The notes under the pieces: generated by a model
What the model was told of the DNA's origin: nothing
The model's input: the letters and a program-made list of their open reading frames with translations, nothing else
Database searches by the model: none
In this document: positions 24,228 through 36,672 of the stretch, piece after piece
How the letters are laid out: each line of letters starts with the position of its first letter
Position numbering within the stretch: position 1 is the stretch's first letter
Assembly: GCA_018340805.1 (NCBI GenBank)
Contig: JACMZG010001908.1
Location: 33,680,080-33,744,079, forward strand
Direction: 5' to 3'
DNA length: 64,000 nt
From: Microvelia longipes
Lineage: Eukaryota; Arthropoda; Insecta; Hemiptera; Veliidae
Program-made: the position numbers and the translations under genes

Positions 24228-24490
24228 TAGGGTCTAGGCGTTTATCGCTACTGTACAGTAACGCGACTGTACATTGCAGCTACAACAAGAAAGACTTTTA
24301 ATGCGATTGGTCATTTACGCTAAAGGTCGTCTCCGCGATTGAACACCAAAGCTACAAAAATATGTATATGGACAGATATAGACGTCTAAGCGACTGTACA
24401 TCTTAGCTAATGTAGCGCAAACGTACAGTCGCGTTAAAACTAATATTTTTAGCTAAAATGTAAAGTCGCGTTGTCGACCAGTCGCGCTTA
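24228..24490. repeat. Inverted GCGACTGTAC repeats
   Basis: AACGCGACTGTACATTGCAG (24,255) is matched inversely by CTAATGTAGCGCAAACGTAC then AGTCGCGTT (24,412-24,440). Additional GCGACTGTACAT and AAGTCGCGTT words occur. It is a decayed foldback or cluster of short inverted repeats, with no gene. Confidence 0.65.
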
Positions 24491-24906
24491 ACGAATCCTA
24501 CCCAACTGTTTCCCCTTGTTAGTATGATGGCCAGAATTAAAAATAGTGTTTCTACTTGTTGGAAATACGATTTAGGACGTTTTATTTACAAATTTAATAG
24601 AATTAGACAAAAAGAAGGTTATAAAAGAAATTGGTTTTTGTTTAAGTGATCGCTTTTTTCAGGGTGCTAAACAATAATAGGAATTTATTGTCAATTATTC
24701 GAGTTTATTAAATCGATTAGTTTATAAACTGCTGAATCTGTTAATAGTTGATAAATTAATTTTCAAGCTCTTTCGTGTCGCAAATTATAGAGCAGCGTTG
24801 CAATTCTAGAATTATAGCGTTAAAAACAGAAAATTTAGCGATGAGTACAATTTATTAGTTAGGTGGAAGGTAGGTTAACAAGATTTTCACTTGGCATGGA
24901 TCTAGG

Positions 24907-25620
24907 AAAAAAAGTACAATGGGAAAAACACGGGTACGGGGTATCACGGAACTTTTCTTCATTACATCGGATTCGCTACGCTCATCCTCCCAGCTTCAGA
25001 CTCGCTTGGCTCGTCCTGAGATGTAAAAGTCGTTAAATTTATACTGCAACACGTCATTGGACTCGCTTCGCTCGTCTTTAGATAGTAAATACATTCGTTT
25101 CATTCCCAGTGGTCATATCCAGGCACTAAACACGCTCGATGCTGCTTAACTTTTATGATCCACCAAAATCATAGATTGACATGTTGTATTATAAGAAAAG
25201 TTAGTACACTTATTTATTACGTCAAGGGGTACACTTGTACCTAATTTCAACTTAATTAGAAAATGTTAAAAATTACAATTTTTTAAAAAACGTATACAAA
25301 TCATTCGATAAAAATTAAACTAATGCTGATAATAAGATGAAACTTAGCCCATATATTAGTCTTATACATAGTCACATGTGTGCCAAATCTCAATCCTATC
25401 CCATCATTTTTCCGCGTTTTGTGATTTTTTTGGAAAAATGCAAATACTCTATTATTGCTGAGTCATTTTTGAGGGTAGTAAAAAATATATTGACGCCATA
25501 AAAAATATTTTCCTATATAGTAAAACTACAGCGGTAGAATAATTATTGTGCAAAAGTTTCAACTCTGTAGCATAAATAGACTGGGAGCAACAGACACACT
25601 CTCACACTAAAACACATACA
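24907..25620 (-). repeat. Family A repeat, long reverse copy with 5S-like segment
   Basis: Read on the minus strand it has, in order: the CA/GT-rich head, the body, the 5S-like segment (25,108-25,156; GTTAAGCAGCATCGAGCGTG then CCTGGATATGACCACTGGGA), two GACGAGCGAAGCGAGTC words, the GATGAGCGTAGCGAATCCGA word and the TACCCCGTACCCG end. This is one of the most complete copies. No coding potential. Confidence 0.8.
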
Positions 25621-25639
25621 ACTTTGCGAAAACCACTCA

Positions 25640-25735
25640 TGGAATTTTATCTGGCTCTGATGAGTGCTAGTGTCGTCATCAGGGCCAGATAAAATTCGAT
25701 TTATCTGGCCCCGATAACGACGCTAGCACTAGAGG
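25640..25735. repeat. Imperfect palindrome with ATCTGGC arms
   Basis: AATTTTATCTGGCTCTGATG..GTGCTAGTGTCGTCATC is mirrored by GGGCCAGATAAAATTCGATT..TATCTGGCCCCGATAACGAC..GCTAGCAC. Nested inverse copies of one 40-bp word. Confidence 0.75.
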
Positions 25736-25774
25736 TTAATAGCAAGTAGTTGGAAATCCCTTACTCACCCTTGA

Positions 25775-25990
25775 CTCATTTCCGTAAAATAAAAAAGGTC
25801 AAATTTCGAAAACTCGTGGAGATTTGGCACGCATGCAGTCATGTATAAGTATTAGTTTAATTTTTATCAAATGACTTGTGTACGTTTTTTAAAAAATTGA
25901 AAAAAATCCAATTTAATCAAAATTTAGTATAAGTGTAAACCTTAACGGAATAAATAAGTAAACTAATTTATAAGTAATGCGACTTTGGCA
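25775..25990 (+). repeat. Family A repeat, body fragment forward
   Basis: Matches the central body only (GATTTGGCACGCATGCAGTC, AATGACTTGTGTACGTTTTT). It lies opposite the reverse copy at 24,907-25,620 with the palindrome between them, so the trio forms a larger inverted arrangement. Confidence 0.7.
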
Positions 25991-26849
25991 AATTTATATG
26001 ATATATATATATATATATTGCAATATAAGTTCTGTCAAAAATACTTAAATTTGAAGTAGTGAACCTTAATAGATACTTATAACTTGTTTAACTTTGTATT
26101 ACTTAAATATCTTTAAATTGTATTCCTTTTAAAAATACATATAAAAGAAAATGATTTTTTGATTTGTTTCCAAGAAAATGGGAGTAAATGTTGAAAAAAT
26201 GAGGAAATCATGGGAAATCAGAAGCAGCACTGGAGAGAAAATGTTCAACAGATTTACCTTTGCTTACACTTGCCTCTTCAAACAACCCTCAGGTTCCTGA
26301 GAAATAAGAAGATAACGAGCAGGCAACGATAACGATGTATATTTTTATAAGTGAAAAAATATTTTACTACATTTTTATAGTTTGATGTTTTCATAAAAAT
26401 TTATAATGTTTGTTATGACTAGAAACATAATAAAAGTTGATCAAATTTAGTTTTATATTTTACTAAGTAAAGCCAAAATTATTGAACACGAAATTGATGA
26501 ATAGAAAAGTTTTCTAAATCAAAATTAATATTTAAATTTTAGTAGAAGAATGTTTTGTATATATAATTAGTAAAAAGGTTTATTTTCTTTGATCTCTGAT
26601 GTATAAAAGAGATTCGAGTTTAAGGAGGTGAAACTAAAGTGTAAAATATCAATAATTTCGTTATCTTTTGTATTAAGAAACAACATTAACAATAACAACT
26701 AACTATAGTAGTTATAGTCAAAAGAGCTCGTTGCTAATTTTGTGACCGTCGAACCCTAAAGTTTTAATTACCCTACAAATTTCGAAAAAATTTCCTAAAA
26801 TCTGTTTTTGACTAGTAACGCTGTGCCTATGGTGTTTATAAAAATAACT

Positions 26850-27228
26850 CTATGCGGGCGAATTTCCTTTGGAATGCGTGTTTCTGTGCGCAAGAATCCA
26901 TTTTATACTTAAGGTTCCGGTTTATGCTTTATAACTTAAGCAGTTACTAAATTATCAAGCCCCTCTTGTAACTCATTTTCAAAGGAAATGCGCATAATTA
27001 TCCTATTAGTTATACAAAACTATACCTCTTATGAAATTGGCAGTCCACAATGGCCAGTTGGTTTCATGGTTAGATTGTTTAAAGGTTTCAGCGCATTTCC
27101 TTTGAAAAATACAGAAAAATGAGTTGCTAGTAGTGCATGATAATTGATTAACTGTTCATGTTATAATGAATAAACCAGATTTTAAGCAAGAAATGGATTG
27201 TTAAGCACAGAAACAAACATAACAAGTT
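26850..27228. repeat. Foldback-family element, degenerate
   Basis: The left arm CGGGCGAATTTCCTTTGGAA..AAGGTTCCGGTTTATGC..AACTCATTTTCAAAGGAAAT is mirrored by GCGCATTTCCTTTGAAAAAT..ATGAGTTGCTAGTAGTGC..TTAAGCAAGAAATGG. It is diverged relative to 48,464-49,166. Confidence 0.75.
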
Positions 27229-27304
27229 ATAAACTTATATGGTAAACATGGGTAAACATGGGCGACCCTAAGCTTTTTCCAGGGGGGTCAAAGCTGCCAA
27301 GTTA

Positions 27305-27752
27305 AAATCATTAGATCTGATCATTAGATCTACAATCATAGATATACTTGTCGTATTGAAACGAAACTTGGTGTACTTATTTATTAAGAAATGTTATACA
27401 CTTGTACTGAATTTCAACTCAATTTAATTCTCTCCGTTTTTTTACATTGTTTTAAAAACGTACACATGTCATTTGATAAAATTTAAACTAATGCTGTTCA
27501 TGAGATGAAACTGATTTTTCGACATTTTTTACTGAGTCATTATTGGGGGTTAATGACGTCATAAAAAATAATTATCTGATGATAACAGAGACAGCTAGAC
27601 ACACACACATACAGACAGACAACTTTGTGAAAACTACTCAGGAGGCCTTAAAACGCCTGAAACGGACAATTCCAGTGACATCCGGTGGTATCGGATTTTT
27701 GCAAAAACAATACTTCTCCTATATACCTATGGTATAAATGAGCAAAAATAAA
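27305..27752 (-). repeat. Family A repeat, reverse copy lacking the 3' end
   Basis: Carries the ATACTTGTCGTATTGAAACG, GACGTCATAAAAAATA, CACACACACATACAGACAGA and CTCAGGAGGCCTTAAAACGC words and ends at TATACCTATGGTATAAATGAG. The 5S-like and GAGCGAAGCGAG parts are missing. The 64-codon ORF through it is incidental. Confidence 0.75.
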
Positions 27753-27892
27753 AATATGTATTATTTTATTTACTGTGCTAGAATAAATATTTTAATTCAT
27801 TTAGCTCCCAATGAAACGAGTTCCTCCAAACATATTAAATAAGGGTTTTATCAACCTAGCGACCAAAGCAAACCTCTATTACAATACATAAT

Positions 27893-28105
27893 TTTTTATT
27901 TCAACAATCTAGCAAGCGAACCATACTCCTTATAAATCATATCATTCTATAAATATGACATTCACGCATATTTAAAGCAATCTAGCCAACGAAGCGAACC
28001 CTTTTTAATGTATCTAAATTTATATTTTAGCAATGTTGTGAGCGAACCGAGCTCATGTTCATCATTGCTGATCATTACATTTGTTTGCATGCATGTTTTT
28101 CTGGC
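27893..28105. repeat. Degenerate tandem repeat of about 75 bp
   Basis: Three to four units start with AACAATCTAGCAAGCGAACC-like words at about 27,904, 27,979, 28,030 and 28,100. They are heavily diverged. Confidence 0.6.
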
Positions 28106-29353
28106 AATCTAGTTAAATTGTTGAATCAATGGTTTCACTAGTTTTTACTAGTTGAATCAATTCACGCTTTTGATTCCTGTTTTACCATTTTGTATTGGAT
28201 TGATCCAAAAAACAAATCGGCCAATTATAATCAATCTTAATTTAAAGTCGTATAAAATTACTAGCTTAATCACATCAATAAGTAATTTAATTTTCATCTG
28301 AATGAGTTTTAATTAAAAGCGAAGTATTGTGGTATGGATAAATGAAAAACGAAAAAAAGATGCCTTATAAGATGAGAGAATGTGAGAGAAATACATTTGC
28401 TTTCGTAAAGAGAGAGTCACTAGAAAATTTAATCACTGCATTATACTCTGGAAATTCATTCATTAATAACTCGAACCCTACTGACCACAGACTATTGTTA
28501 CCCCTCGAATTAATTTCCATTATATTCGATCTCATTAATTTTTGATGAAAAAAGCGACCCGTTTAAATAATATAGTGAATTTATTATTCTTTTGTATGCA
28601 AAGCCGAAATTGGTATATTTTACTAAAGAAACTATATTTGCCAAATTTTCAATTACTCGGCAAATATTGATTCAAATAAATCGAATTCAGTTATCTAGGG
28701 CACGGCAGTGCCCCCGCCAAGTATAATGGTCCCTGGTGTACAATCCTTTACAGGAAGTATCTCGAGGCTATTTTTACCCCCTCGTATTTTTTTATTAAAG
28801 AAATTAAGAAATATAATTTAATATTAACTTAAAGATCTTGTTGAGCTGACCCATTCTACCGATTTTTCATATCTTTATCATTCACAGGTGTTGAGATATA
28901 ATGGCTCAAAGTTAGGCACTTTTGACACTCACTCATCAAAATTCTAAGGCACTTCCAGCAATCTTAGTCACTTTAAATTTGGTATTTATAGATAAATGTT
29001 CATGTGATGTGAAAATCAATGCAAAATTGTCTATAACTAACATTTTCAGTTCCTTCTACTTTATATGTTCTACCCAAAGGTTCTACCTAAGTCAAAAGCT
29101 AACCCTCAATTTTATGTACGAAGAAAATTTTTGAAAAGTAGCGCTACCTAGTAGAGCACACGAAAACTAAGAATATCGAGAGTTTTCTTTTGACAGAACA
29201 ATCTATTTTTACGCAATTTATCTATTGTTTAATTAAAGAAAATGAAACTGTTTAGTAATAAATAAGTAGTGTAATAATTTAATATTATTTCTTAGCGTAT
29301 TTTTGTAAGGATTAATGTTCAAGCTTACAAAAAGAAATGAAATCCCAAAAAAA
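28106..29353. other. AT-rich DNA, nothing recognised
   Basis: Two short plus-strand ORFs (28,342-28,545 and 28,922-29,134) have no motif I recognise and no supporting context. Confidence 0.5.
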
Positions 29354-29739
29354 GTGTAAAAAAAGAGCCAAGTATAGCGTAAAAAGTGGTGAGATCATTG
29401 AATAAGCCAAATCGTAGGTTCCGACAAACGGAACCTACAAGGAAGTGCATTAGTAGGTTATAATGCTTGTAAAAAATTTACAAGGTCTTATATTTATCGC
29501 AGCACACACAGAAATGCATACTAAGCTTATTAAATAGTCTGAATATATTATTATAGTGCATGTCAACATTCAATACACGATGTTTAATACCACACTACAT
29601 TAAGGCGCGTAAAGGCAAAGTCACAAAGTGAAACAGCCAAGACCTCATATATTTACAAGCATGCGAATAAGCACCAACGAAGTAAGCTTATTCAATGATC
29701 TTACAACTTTTTACGCAAGACTTGGCTCTTTTTTTACAC
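29354..29739. mobile_element. MITE with about 60-bp terminal inverted repeats
   Basis: The left end GTGTAAAAAAAGAGCCAAGT continues with a GCGTAAAAAGTGGT block and GATCATTGAATAAGC. The right end is its near-perfect inverse. The element is 386 bp with no coding capacity. I could not fix a target duplication. Confidence 0.85.
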
Positions 29740-30455
29740 GCATGTGTTTTTGATAGAATTTATTTTTTCAAATAGTTGTTTTAAATGGATAGTTGAGTTA
29801 AAACGTGTTAATGAAAAATATTTTTTTAATGTCTTAAAGAACAAGTTAGTGCAAGCTAACAAGTATTTAACTATTCTTCTCAAAGTTATTATTTAAAACA
29901 TAATTGAAAATATTTCCGGTAAAACTATAGGTTTACGATAAATATGTTTGGTAGATAAAATGATGAATGGATTAAAATGTATTAAACTTATTTTATTTTA
30001 GTAGTAGTATTAACGATTTATTTTCTGGGATAATAATCATAAAAATGATAGGTCATAAAAATTATTAATATTAGTTTTTTATTACCTACAAAAAACTAAT
30101 AATAAAAAGAAAGAACTTTTTTCTTTTCAGATTTTTTTTTTTACAATTTCAAAAAGTGTTTGAAAGGTTAGTTGCTAGATTGACTACTGCTAACTAGAAA
30201 ATTAAGCTCTTAAGTTACATCTACAAATAACTTTTTTGAAATATTCAATACAATATTTTCTTTTCTTTGTAATTCAATACAATTTTTTATAAATCTTATT
30301 TGAATGTTTTCTAAAACTTTGAATGTCCATCAACTTAACTGCTAAAAAGTAATATAAACAAGCAGCTTATTACCAACATGCTTAAAAAAGCAATTGAGTA
30401 CAAAAAGACCTCTTTGTACTCAAAAAACTTTTATCAAACAATTTTGATTTTGTAT
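29740..30455. other. AT-rich DNA, nothing recognised
   Basis: No gene or repeat supported. Confidence 0.55.
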
Positions 30456-30905
30456 TTTTATTTTTCCTCATTTATACCGTAAAAATGTATAGGAAAAGTA
30501 TTGTGTTAGCAAAAATCAAAAACTGGGATGACACCGGAATTATCCGTTTCAGGTGTTCTTAAGAACACATAAATAGTAATTACAAAGTTGTTTGTCTGTA
30601 TGTGTGTGTCTGTTATTATCGGAACTCCCAGTATATATAAATATACTGGGAGTTATAAAGTAGAGAGTTAGAACTCAGTACAAGAGTAAATAAGTACACT
30701 AAGTTCCGTTTCAATACGACAAGTATATCTATAGTTTTTGTTAGACTATAAAAGTTAAGCAGTGTCTGGATGGGTGACCGCTAAGAATGAATCTGATGTA
30801 TTTACTATCTAAGGACGAGCGAAGCGAGTCTGAAGTAGGGAGGGTGAGCGTACCAAATCCGAAGTGATGCGAGGAAAAGTTCCGAGGTACCCCGTACCCG
30901 ATTTT
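30456..30905 (+). repeat. Family A repeat, forward copy, first of a head-to-tail dimer
   Basis: Starts TTTTTCCTCATTTATACCGT and runs through the GTCTGTCTGT-type head. The 5S-like segment is at 30,745-30,793 (AAAGTTAAGCAGTG, then TGGATGGGTGACCGC). Then come GACGAGCGAAGCGAGTCTGA and TACCCCGTACCCGATTTTTT, a likely pol III terminator. The next copy begins immediately. The body between the head and the 5S part is deleted and contains a small palindrome (CTCCCAGTATATATAAATATACTGGGAG region). Confidence 0.85.
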
Positions 30906-31400
30906 TTACTTTGTCTTATTCATACTGTAGGTGAATTGTGCGTCAGCAGAAAATCCGAAATAGGGATTTCACTAGAATAATCCGATTTAGGTGTTTTCTT
31001 CTTCTAAGTGGTTTTCACAAAGGTCTGTACTTGTGTGTGTGTGTCTGTCTGTTATCATTGTATCTGCGAGTGCATTTATGCTAAAGGGTTAAAACTTGGT
31101 GCGAATATAAATTTTTATGTGACGTCATTACCCGAAAATAATGAAGCGCAATAATTTCGAAAATTCACTAAAAGCGGAAAAATGTTTTGATCGATATGAA
31201 ATTTTGCACATATGTAGTCATATATGAAACTAACATATGTGCTAAGTTTCATTTCATTATCAGCTTTAGTTCAATTTTTATTGAGTATCTTGAATACGCA
31301 TTTTAAAAAATTGTAAGAAATCAAAAATAATCCCATTAAGTTGAAATTTGCAACAAGTTTATCCTGTTATGTAATAAAAATGTACCTTAAGTTTCAATAA
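30906..31400 (+). repeat. Family A repeat, forward copy, second of the dimer
   Basis: Begins ACTTTGTCTTATTCATACTG right after the T-run of the preceding copy. It continues with GTGGTTTTCACAAAGGTCTG, GTGTGTGTGTCTGTCTGTTA, TTTTTATGTGACGTCATTAC and the GTTGAAATTTGC..ACAAGTTTATCC body. It stops before the 5S-like segment. Confidence 0.8.
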
Positions 31401-32382
31401 CTAAAATTTCTATTATGTGGGCCGACTTTTCCTTTAAATCAAATAAGGTATAGAGCAATCTAATATCATTGAAAAGATTAAGAGTTCATATATAACACAG
31501 TTTGAAAATATGGAAAAACAACAACGAAATAGGGGATGTTGAAGATAATGAAAATTTGCTAATAAATGTTTTCTTTTATATTTCTCCTTTCTAACATTTA
31601 GAAACACCCTTTCAACAAAGTCATTCACCTTAAATATAATTTGCTGGCAAACGGTAATAAAGGTTTCTTGTAACAAGTAATTACATTTCAAACAATAAGC
31701 AAACAGTCTTTGCCTGAGTAAATATCTTATTTTACCTTTTCTTTCATTTAAAAAAATACATGTTCCATTTTTATCTCCAAAATATACTTTTTTAATTAAT
31801 TAATAATTTAGGAACTTTTTTCTGTATTTTTTTTTCTTAAAGAAAGATCTGATAAAAAATATAAAAAAGTAGACTAATTACGAAAAGTATTTAGTAAGGT
31901 ACTTTTTCCAGACAATGGCGTCCTGACAGGATGCTGTTCATTATTCTGACAAACCGGGTACTAAAATTGCAAAAAAAGACATTGCCAAAAAAGAAAAATG
32001 CTTCTATTGTAATTAACTTAACTTGAGATAAGGGTAATTAAGTGAATGAACTAAGTATAGGAAGTTGTAAAAAAATTTTTGGAAACATAATTTTGGAAAA
32101 AAGTATGAAAATAAAACGCATATATTAATTAATTATATTTATAGGGGAATTTTAAAAACGATAAAATTTACGACAGTAACAAAGAACGCATACTTTCTCT
32201 TAATACCTAGATAAGGAAAAGTAAAGTTGGACTAAGGTATACTATTAGGCAAATAAAAGAATTATATCTGCATAGCGGAAAACATTTTGTGAGAATGGCG
32301 TGGGATGATTATCTGCTAATCAAGAGCTCAGTGATATCTCTACATTATCATCCTGATATTATTAGCAGCTGTATATACAAAA
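31401..32382. other. AT-rich DNA, nothing recognised
   Basis: A minus ORF at 31,434-31,691 has no motif or context and is not called. Confidence 0.5.
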
Positions 32383-32586
32383 GCAGAACGAGTTCAATTT
32401 CTAGGGCATGTAGCATACATAGAAAAAATTAGAATACCAAAATGAATTATAGATGGCAGATTAAGAGGAGGAAAAAGTAGATGAAGATCTCTAATAACTG
32501 AAGACTTAAATAACTGGAATATGTGGAAGATGATTTGAAAAGGCTTAGCGTGCCATAGAGATATTAATACCATAGAGGCACTATAG
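32383..32586 (+). pseudogene. LINE reverse transcriptase C-terminal remnant
   Basis: One plus-strand frame reads AERVQFLGHVAYIEKIRIPK, a stop, then IIDGRLRGGKSR, a stop, then RSLITEDLNNW. This is the layout of the C-terminal tail common to non-LTR retrotransposon ORF2 proteins (RxxxLGHVxRM..RxPK..GR..G.R..GR...W). At least three in-frame stops break it and no RT core is nearby. It is probably a very old truncated LINE copy. Clade not assignable. Confidence 0.6.
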
Positions 32587-32860
32587 GTAAATTTTTAGAT
32601 ATAAGTACTAGTAAAATTTATATAGTATAACGTTAAAAATACAAATCAAAACACAAACAATGTGCGGGAATCTTATACCAAGGAGTATAGTATATGCTAT
32701 AATATGCTAATACTAGACCCCTTGCTTATACAATTGATTTATTAAAACCATAACTCATTCTTGAAAGAGGTGTCAATGGGATTACACAGAGTCTCTGAGA
32801 GCCCGAAAAGATATTTCACGACTTACAATGTATTGAGATGAGTTATGCCCCCTCTATATA

Positions 32861-34076
32861 CAGAGTGTTTCATATAAAGTGTCCACCAAAGAAGGAGGTG
32901 ATAGTACTCCTCAAAGGGAGCAAAAAATGTTCTATAATATAAACCCTGATCTCCAACCGTTTTCCCACAAGGTCAAATTTAATATTTTTAAAAAATATTT
33001 GACCTGTCCTCATAAAATTGTAAATAGCGTTTAAACTGTTCAAGCTAGAAAAGTGAAATTGGTCTCGTTAAAAAGCTGAGTAAATTTCCTAAAGGACAAA
33101 TCACTGACTATGTCAAATATTTTAGAACTGCTGTACAAAAATTTGCATGGAAAATGATTTTTTGAGAAAATTGAACTTTATAGAATTTTTATGGTAGGGC
33201 ATTAAAGGAAGTAAGAGATGAGCAAAAGTTTAGCCAAGAACGGAAAAAACTTTTCTTATGATTGCCCTTTAAGTAAAGCTAAATATTTATATACATTCAA
33301 TAGTCAAAAATGTAAGCTATTGTTGCTAGAAGTTGCGAAAACTGATATTTTTGTCGTATAAAAGAGAAAATAATGTGTTTTTTTAACAAAATATTTTTTT
33401 TTCGAAAGTAAACTAATAATACGATTTTTAGACTCTAGGAGGTAAAATAAACATATTTTATTCCTACACATTTTTCTCTAAAACCACTCTTTTCTCCTGT
33501 TTTAGAGATTTTTTAATTATTTTATATACCATGTAATAGTACCATGTATAATTTAACATTGTAGAGATATGCAAAAATGCCAAAAAATAACAGTTTTTCC
33601 AACTTCTAGGAAGAATGGCTTAAAATTTGATTATTGAATGTATGATGAAGTTTAGGTTTTCTTAACGGGTAATCATAAGAGAAGGTTTTTTCCATTCTTG
33701 GCTAAACTTTTGCTCATCTTTACTTCCTCTAATGCCCTACCATAAAAATTCCATAAAATTCAATTTTTTCAAAAAATAAATTTTCATGCAAATTTTTGGG
33801 CAGAAGTTTCAAAATATTTGACATAGTTAGTAGATTATTTTACTTTAGAAAATTTACTTAGCTTTCTAACGAGACCAATTTCACTTTTCTAGCTTGAACA
33901 GTTTAAACGCTATTTACAATTTTATGATGACAGGCCATATATTTTTTAAAAATATTAAATTTGACCTTGTGGGAAAACGGTTGGAGATCGGGGTTTTTAC
34001 TATAGAACATTTTTTGTTCCCTTTGAGGAGTACTATCACTTCCTTCTTTGGTGGACACTTTATATGGAACACCCTG
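32861..34076. mobile_element. Inverted-repeat element with about 430-bp arms
   Basis: The left end CAGAGTGTTTCATATAAAGT then GTCCACCAAAGAAGGAG is mirrored by the right end finishing ACACCCTG, with TATA/TAT flanks. The arms run to roughly 33,290 and from 33,650 and share, among others, GGGAAAACGGTTGGAGATC-type and TCAAGCTAGAAAAGTGAAAT blocks. The central spacer has no transposase. It resembles a large non-autonomous foldback/MITE. The CAGGGTG terminus is also seen at 59,962 and 19,466. Confidence 0.85.
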
Positions 34077-35486
34077 TATCTCTATAGCGCGCTATCTTAA
34101 GGAAGACGTACGCAAATGGATAATGGAAGGGTCCATTATGAACTGTAAAGCTGGAATGTATACATGTCCTGCGTGTGCATAGCAAACTTATAATTATTAA
34201 GTATTGTTTATTGGAGTTGTTACAATATGCCACGTTGCCGTTAAGACCAGATTAAAGTAAGTACTTATTTTTTTCAAATTATACAATATATCTATCAAAA
34301 TAAAGATCGATGTTAAAATCCTCAAGATGTAAATAAGTCAGGGCATTAGACTACATTGAAGGCTGTATGGGAAAAAAACATTAGCCAATTTTTTTCCAAA
34401 GGAAATTCGCTGAAAAGAGCTATGTGAAGTCACAAGGTCATGGGTAAACATTATAGAGTAAAAGCAAGATAAGATAGGAAACTTTATCCAAGGTCAATGA
34501 AAAAAAGTAATAGCCATAATACAAAATATTTTGTTCGGAATTTGTGTCAACGTGTTTTTTCTCTTATTGCCAGTACACCCGTGTAGTGTGTACTATAGTG
34601 GCAGTGTACATTGTGCAAAAGAGACTCTAACAAAGTAGGACACCATCATGTAACAGAATGTTCACTAAAGTTCCAAGTTCCTTAAAATAAAAAATAAAAT
34701 TTGATGTGTGCGTCGCAAGAGGAGGCACACATAGTGTGCACTTTTTAAACTCTTTAATTAAAATAAAGAAGATTATTATAATCCCTGTCCACAATATTAA
34801 AATGGAGGCACTGGACTCAAACTCATTGTGAGGGAGATATAAGAGAGGAAAAAATCTGTGTATCAGGAGTGGCTCTAGGACCTAAATGTGAGATGTGATT
34901 TAATGTGTGTCTTTAACCCTAAATAAAACTGGTATAAATGAATATGAAACACCCTTATTGCGAATCAAATCAGTAGTGTCTGATCTGTGGTTACATAATG
35001 TTGAGAGATTGGTTTACCACTACATAAAGGGACTGTTAATAATAGATTTACAAAATGCAAAACACCAAATTATGGTGGGCTTAGCATAACAAGGGTCAGA
35101 AAGGTACTATGATGCATTTCTGCAGTGTTGCCCAGGATCCTTAGCGTCCCCCACATATTTGGTCCCAGAGGAACCAAGCACACTAATAGTGTGCAGGGTC
35201 ACAGAAGAGCTAAGGATCCTGCTGTTTAATGTATAAAAGCTGCAATGGAAAGCACTGGAAACCAATGTGAAAGCACAGCTCTCCTCCCAGTTATATTATA
35301 AATAATAGGTCATTACAAAGAATAGGATCTTAAAAGACAGTAGGTGCTAAGTCGGCGCAAAAATGTTCTATCCTATAAGCGGGATTTTCCTAATGCACTA
35401 AAATATTATTTTATTTTTAAGAACTTACAAAAGAGAAGAAGAGTATAGGATTCGGTACTTTCTTTAAAGTCTGACAATTCTTAGAG
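34077..35486. other. AT-rich DNA with two small palindromes
   Basis: CAGTACACCC..GTGTACATTG surrounds 34,570-34,610, and CAGGATCCTTAGC at 35,131 is mirrored by GCTAAGGATCCTG at 35,207-35,220. No gene supported. Confidence 0.5.
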
Positions 35487-35580
35487 CAAAATAATTCTGG
35501 CACAAAAGTCTGCAAGCCGGGCGATTTTCCTTTGAAATGGGTGCTTTTTGGCTCAACATTCCTTACCCAAAGGAACGTGT
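35487..35580. repeat. Foldback-family head fragment
   Basis: ATAATTCTGGCACAAAAGTC, CAAGCCGGGCGATTTTCCTTT is a diverged version of the TTCTGGCGCGGTGGTCCGCA head, with TTGAAATGGGTGCTTTTTGG following. Confidence 0.5.
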
Positions 35581-35629
35581 AGTTATAACGTGGAGTGGAT
35601 ATTAATGAAAGATACAAAATAGTCTATCT

Positions 35630-35790
35630 ACAGAGAATTTTTATTAAACACTTAGCCGGCTTTCAACCTAATGGGCCATCTGCAGAGTCATAGAGTAGAG
35701 AACTCTTAAGAACTCCAACTCTTAAGATGACTTAGATCGTAGTAAATATACTCTGTGGAGACACTTACTCCTATCTTTTATTTATATATT
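35630..35790 (-). repeat. PLE-like 3'-end relic
   Basis: On the minus strand, CTGCAGATGGCCCATTAGGT then TGAAAGCCGGC follows the CTGANGA-stem-GAAA pattern with a damaged core. CTCTGTGGAGACACTT at 35,752 resembles the PLE end TGTGGAGAGACTT. Degenerate. Confidence 0.45.
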
Positions 35791-36286
35791 AAATTTCTAG
35801 TTTTAATTTCGATTTCAGCCTTATAACCTAAGCAGTAGCACTACAACTTGTTAGACAATTCATTTGTATTTTTCATAGTAGTATATGCTTTGAAACACTT
35901 TGGAATAAACTGAGCATGAGTGCGAACAAAGGTTTGCAGTGTCCACCATTATTTTTGAAAGAAGACCATAGATGTACGAGTATATCATTTGAAATAATAA
36001 ACCAGAAAAAATGTTGTTACAAGGATGCTACTGCTCCAGTCATGATAAACATTTTATTATGAAATAGATTTTTGTAAAAGAAATCACACATTTCAAAGAA
36101 GATTTCCAGCTTACTTTAACAAAATTATATTAGATTAAGGAAATAAACTAAATACGTGGTAAAGTTAATTGAACATCTTACCTAGTATTTAGTGGAGCTA
36201 ATTTAATTATTTTAGTATTAAATTCTGATGAAAATTTGCTAAATCGTTTTGTTATTTTTGGAAGTCCCCCGATTCATTCTCTAAAC

Positions 36287-36350
36287 CAGAGGTTCTTACT
36301 GTGGGTGTTATCAACCCCTAGGGGGCGATAAGACGTTGGGAACGATGTGG
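36287..36350. repeat. Probable solo hAT-type terminus
   Basis: CCAGAGGTTCTTACTGTGGG followed by CAACCCCTAGGGGGCGATAA has the CAGNGGTTCT start typical of hAT ends. The opposite end was not found. Confidence 0.5.
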
Positions 36351-36624
36351 GAGTCGATTAACAAGATGCTTTATTTTAAATACTTAAGAAAAGGACATTT
36401 CAATTCATGGTAATAATATTTATTTCAATTTTTTTGTAAAAAGTAATATTCTCCTTTCAAAAGCCTCAGGATATTATTGAACGATTATTGATAATATAAT
36501 TTTAATATATAAATCATAAAATTCCATTATTGTTGTCAAAGAAATCATTTTATCCACTTAAAGATGAACATGCGTTTTGTCCTCTAAGTTCATAAATCAC
36601 TATGTTTATTTTCCTCACCTACTA

Positions 36625-36672
36625 TCGTAGATATAAGGAAAAGTATTGTGTTCACCAAAAAAATCCGACATG
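36625..36672 (+). repeat. Family A repeat, short 5' fragment
   Basis: TACTATCGTAGATATAAGGA, AAAGTATTGTGTTCACCAAA matches the family A start and then diverges. Confidence 0.5.
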
